NCBI GenBank assembly: GCA_013115135.1
Contig: JABANP010000430.1
Location: 1-45,848 of the forward strand
DNA: 45,848 nt
DNA from: Perkinsus olseni
Lineage: Eukaryota; Perkinsozoa; Perkinsida; Perkinsidae
Direction: 5' to 3'
Shown: positions 45,694-45,848 of the stretch, one piece after another
How positions within the stretch are numbered: position 1 is the stretch's first letter
How the letters are laid out: the number at the start of each line of letters is the position of its first letter
The notes under the pieces: generated by a model
What the model was told of the DNA's origin: nothing
Seen by the model: the letters and a program-made list of their open reading frames with translations, nothing else
Database searches by the model: none
Position numbers and translations under genes: made by a program

Positions 45694-45848
45694 CAGATGA
45701 AATCAAAACACTTGACTCGCACGCTGCTCCCCCCGGCCCCCCGTCCAATGTTGCTTGAGACTGCCATGTTCGGCCAACCGGGTCATCGGCTCTCAACATT
45801 GGATGGGGGGTAGGGGGCCTCGTCCGCAACAACTCAATGTTACCCACG
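45694..45848. repeat. Element segment A, copy 2, truncated by window end
   Basis: Same orientation as 38224-38406, joined to the end of B2 at GCTG|CAGATG. The long GC hairpin is at 45729-45817. The window stops before the end of A, so the right border of the element is not seen. Confidence 0.8.

Overview
The window reads as nuclear DNA of a protist, most probably a perkinsid alveolate (Perkinsus or a close relative). This is inferred from dense short GT-AG introns (about 43-500 bases) in compact plus-strand genes, an hnRNP U-like protein whose layout I associate with dinoflagellates and perkinsids, and a helical-repeat/RAP-like gene of the kind expanded in alveolates. Nothing looks bacterial: genes are built from phase-compatible exons and there are no operons.

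Layout. 1-2696: no confident gene; short repeats and tRNA-like scraps. 2697-4489: dual-specificity protein phosphatase with an N-terminal hydrophobic anchor, in about nine exons. 5735-16385: a large hnRNP U-like RNA-binding protein (acidic N-terminus, SPRY, degenerate P-loop domain, coiled-coil/acidic linker, QY/GG-rich tail) in about 20 exons. 16386-20064: mostly unassigned. 20065-21824: helical-repeat protein, probably mitochondrial RNA-related. 22141-31620: a block with RAP-domain-like exons, a decayed reverse transcriptase and a nuclear poly(A) polymerase gene. 31621-38223: a second head-to-tail copy of the first 6.6 kb of that block, cut inside the second intron recognised in the poly(A) polymerase gene by a mobile element. 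38224-45848: the element, arranged A-B-B-A, to the end of the window.

Main novelty. Each 3.64-kb B unit carries, both on the minus strand, a Tc1/mariner-type DD34E transposase and a Rep protein with HUH endonuclease and superfamily 3 helicase motifs, as in circular single-stranded DNA replicons. Upstream of rep lie GATC-rich AT sequence and a stem-loop that could serve as an origin. Joining a cut-and-paste transposase to a rolling-circle initiator in one repeat unit is unusual, and the tandem B units fit rolling-circle amplification.

Second theme. Many phase-checked introns of the phosphatase, hnRNP U, poly(A) polymerase and RAP genes contain one of a few recurring modules: ATTTCGTGGCGCGCGA, GCGGAGCGAAGC, a tRNA T-arm-like piece, a 28-base GTATCTT...AAGATAC hairpin, or a short near-perfect palindrome. 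This suggests families of intron-generating or intron-colonising elements.

Caveat. Repeated blocks differ largely by one-base indels, many in homopolymers, which looks like residual long-read error; several frameshifts may not be biological.
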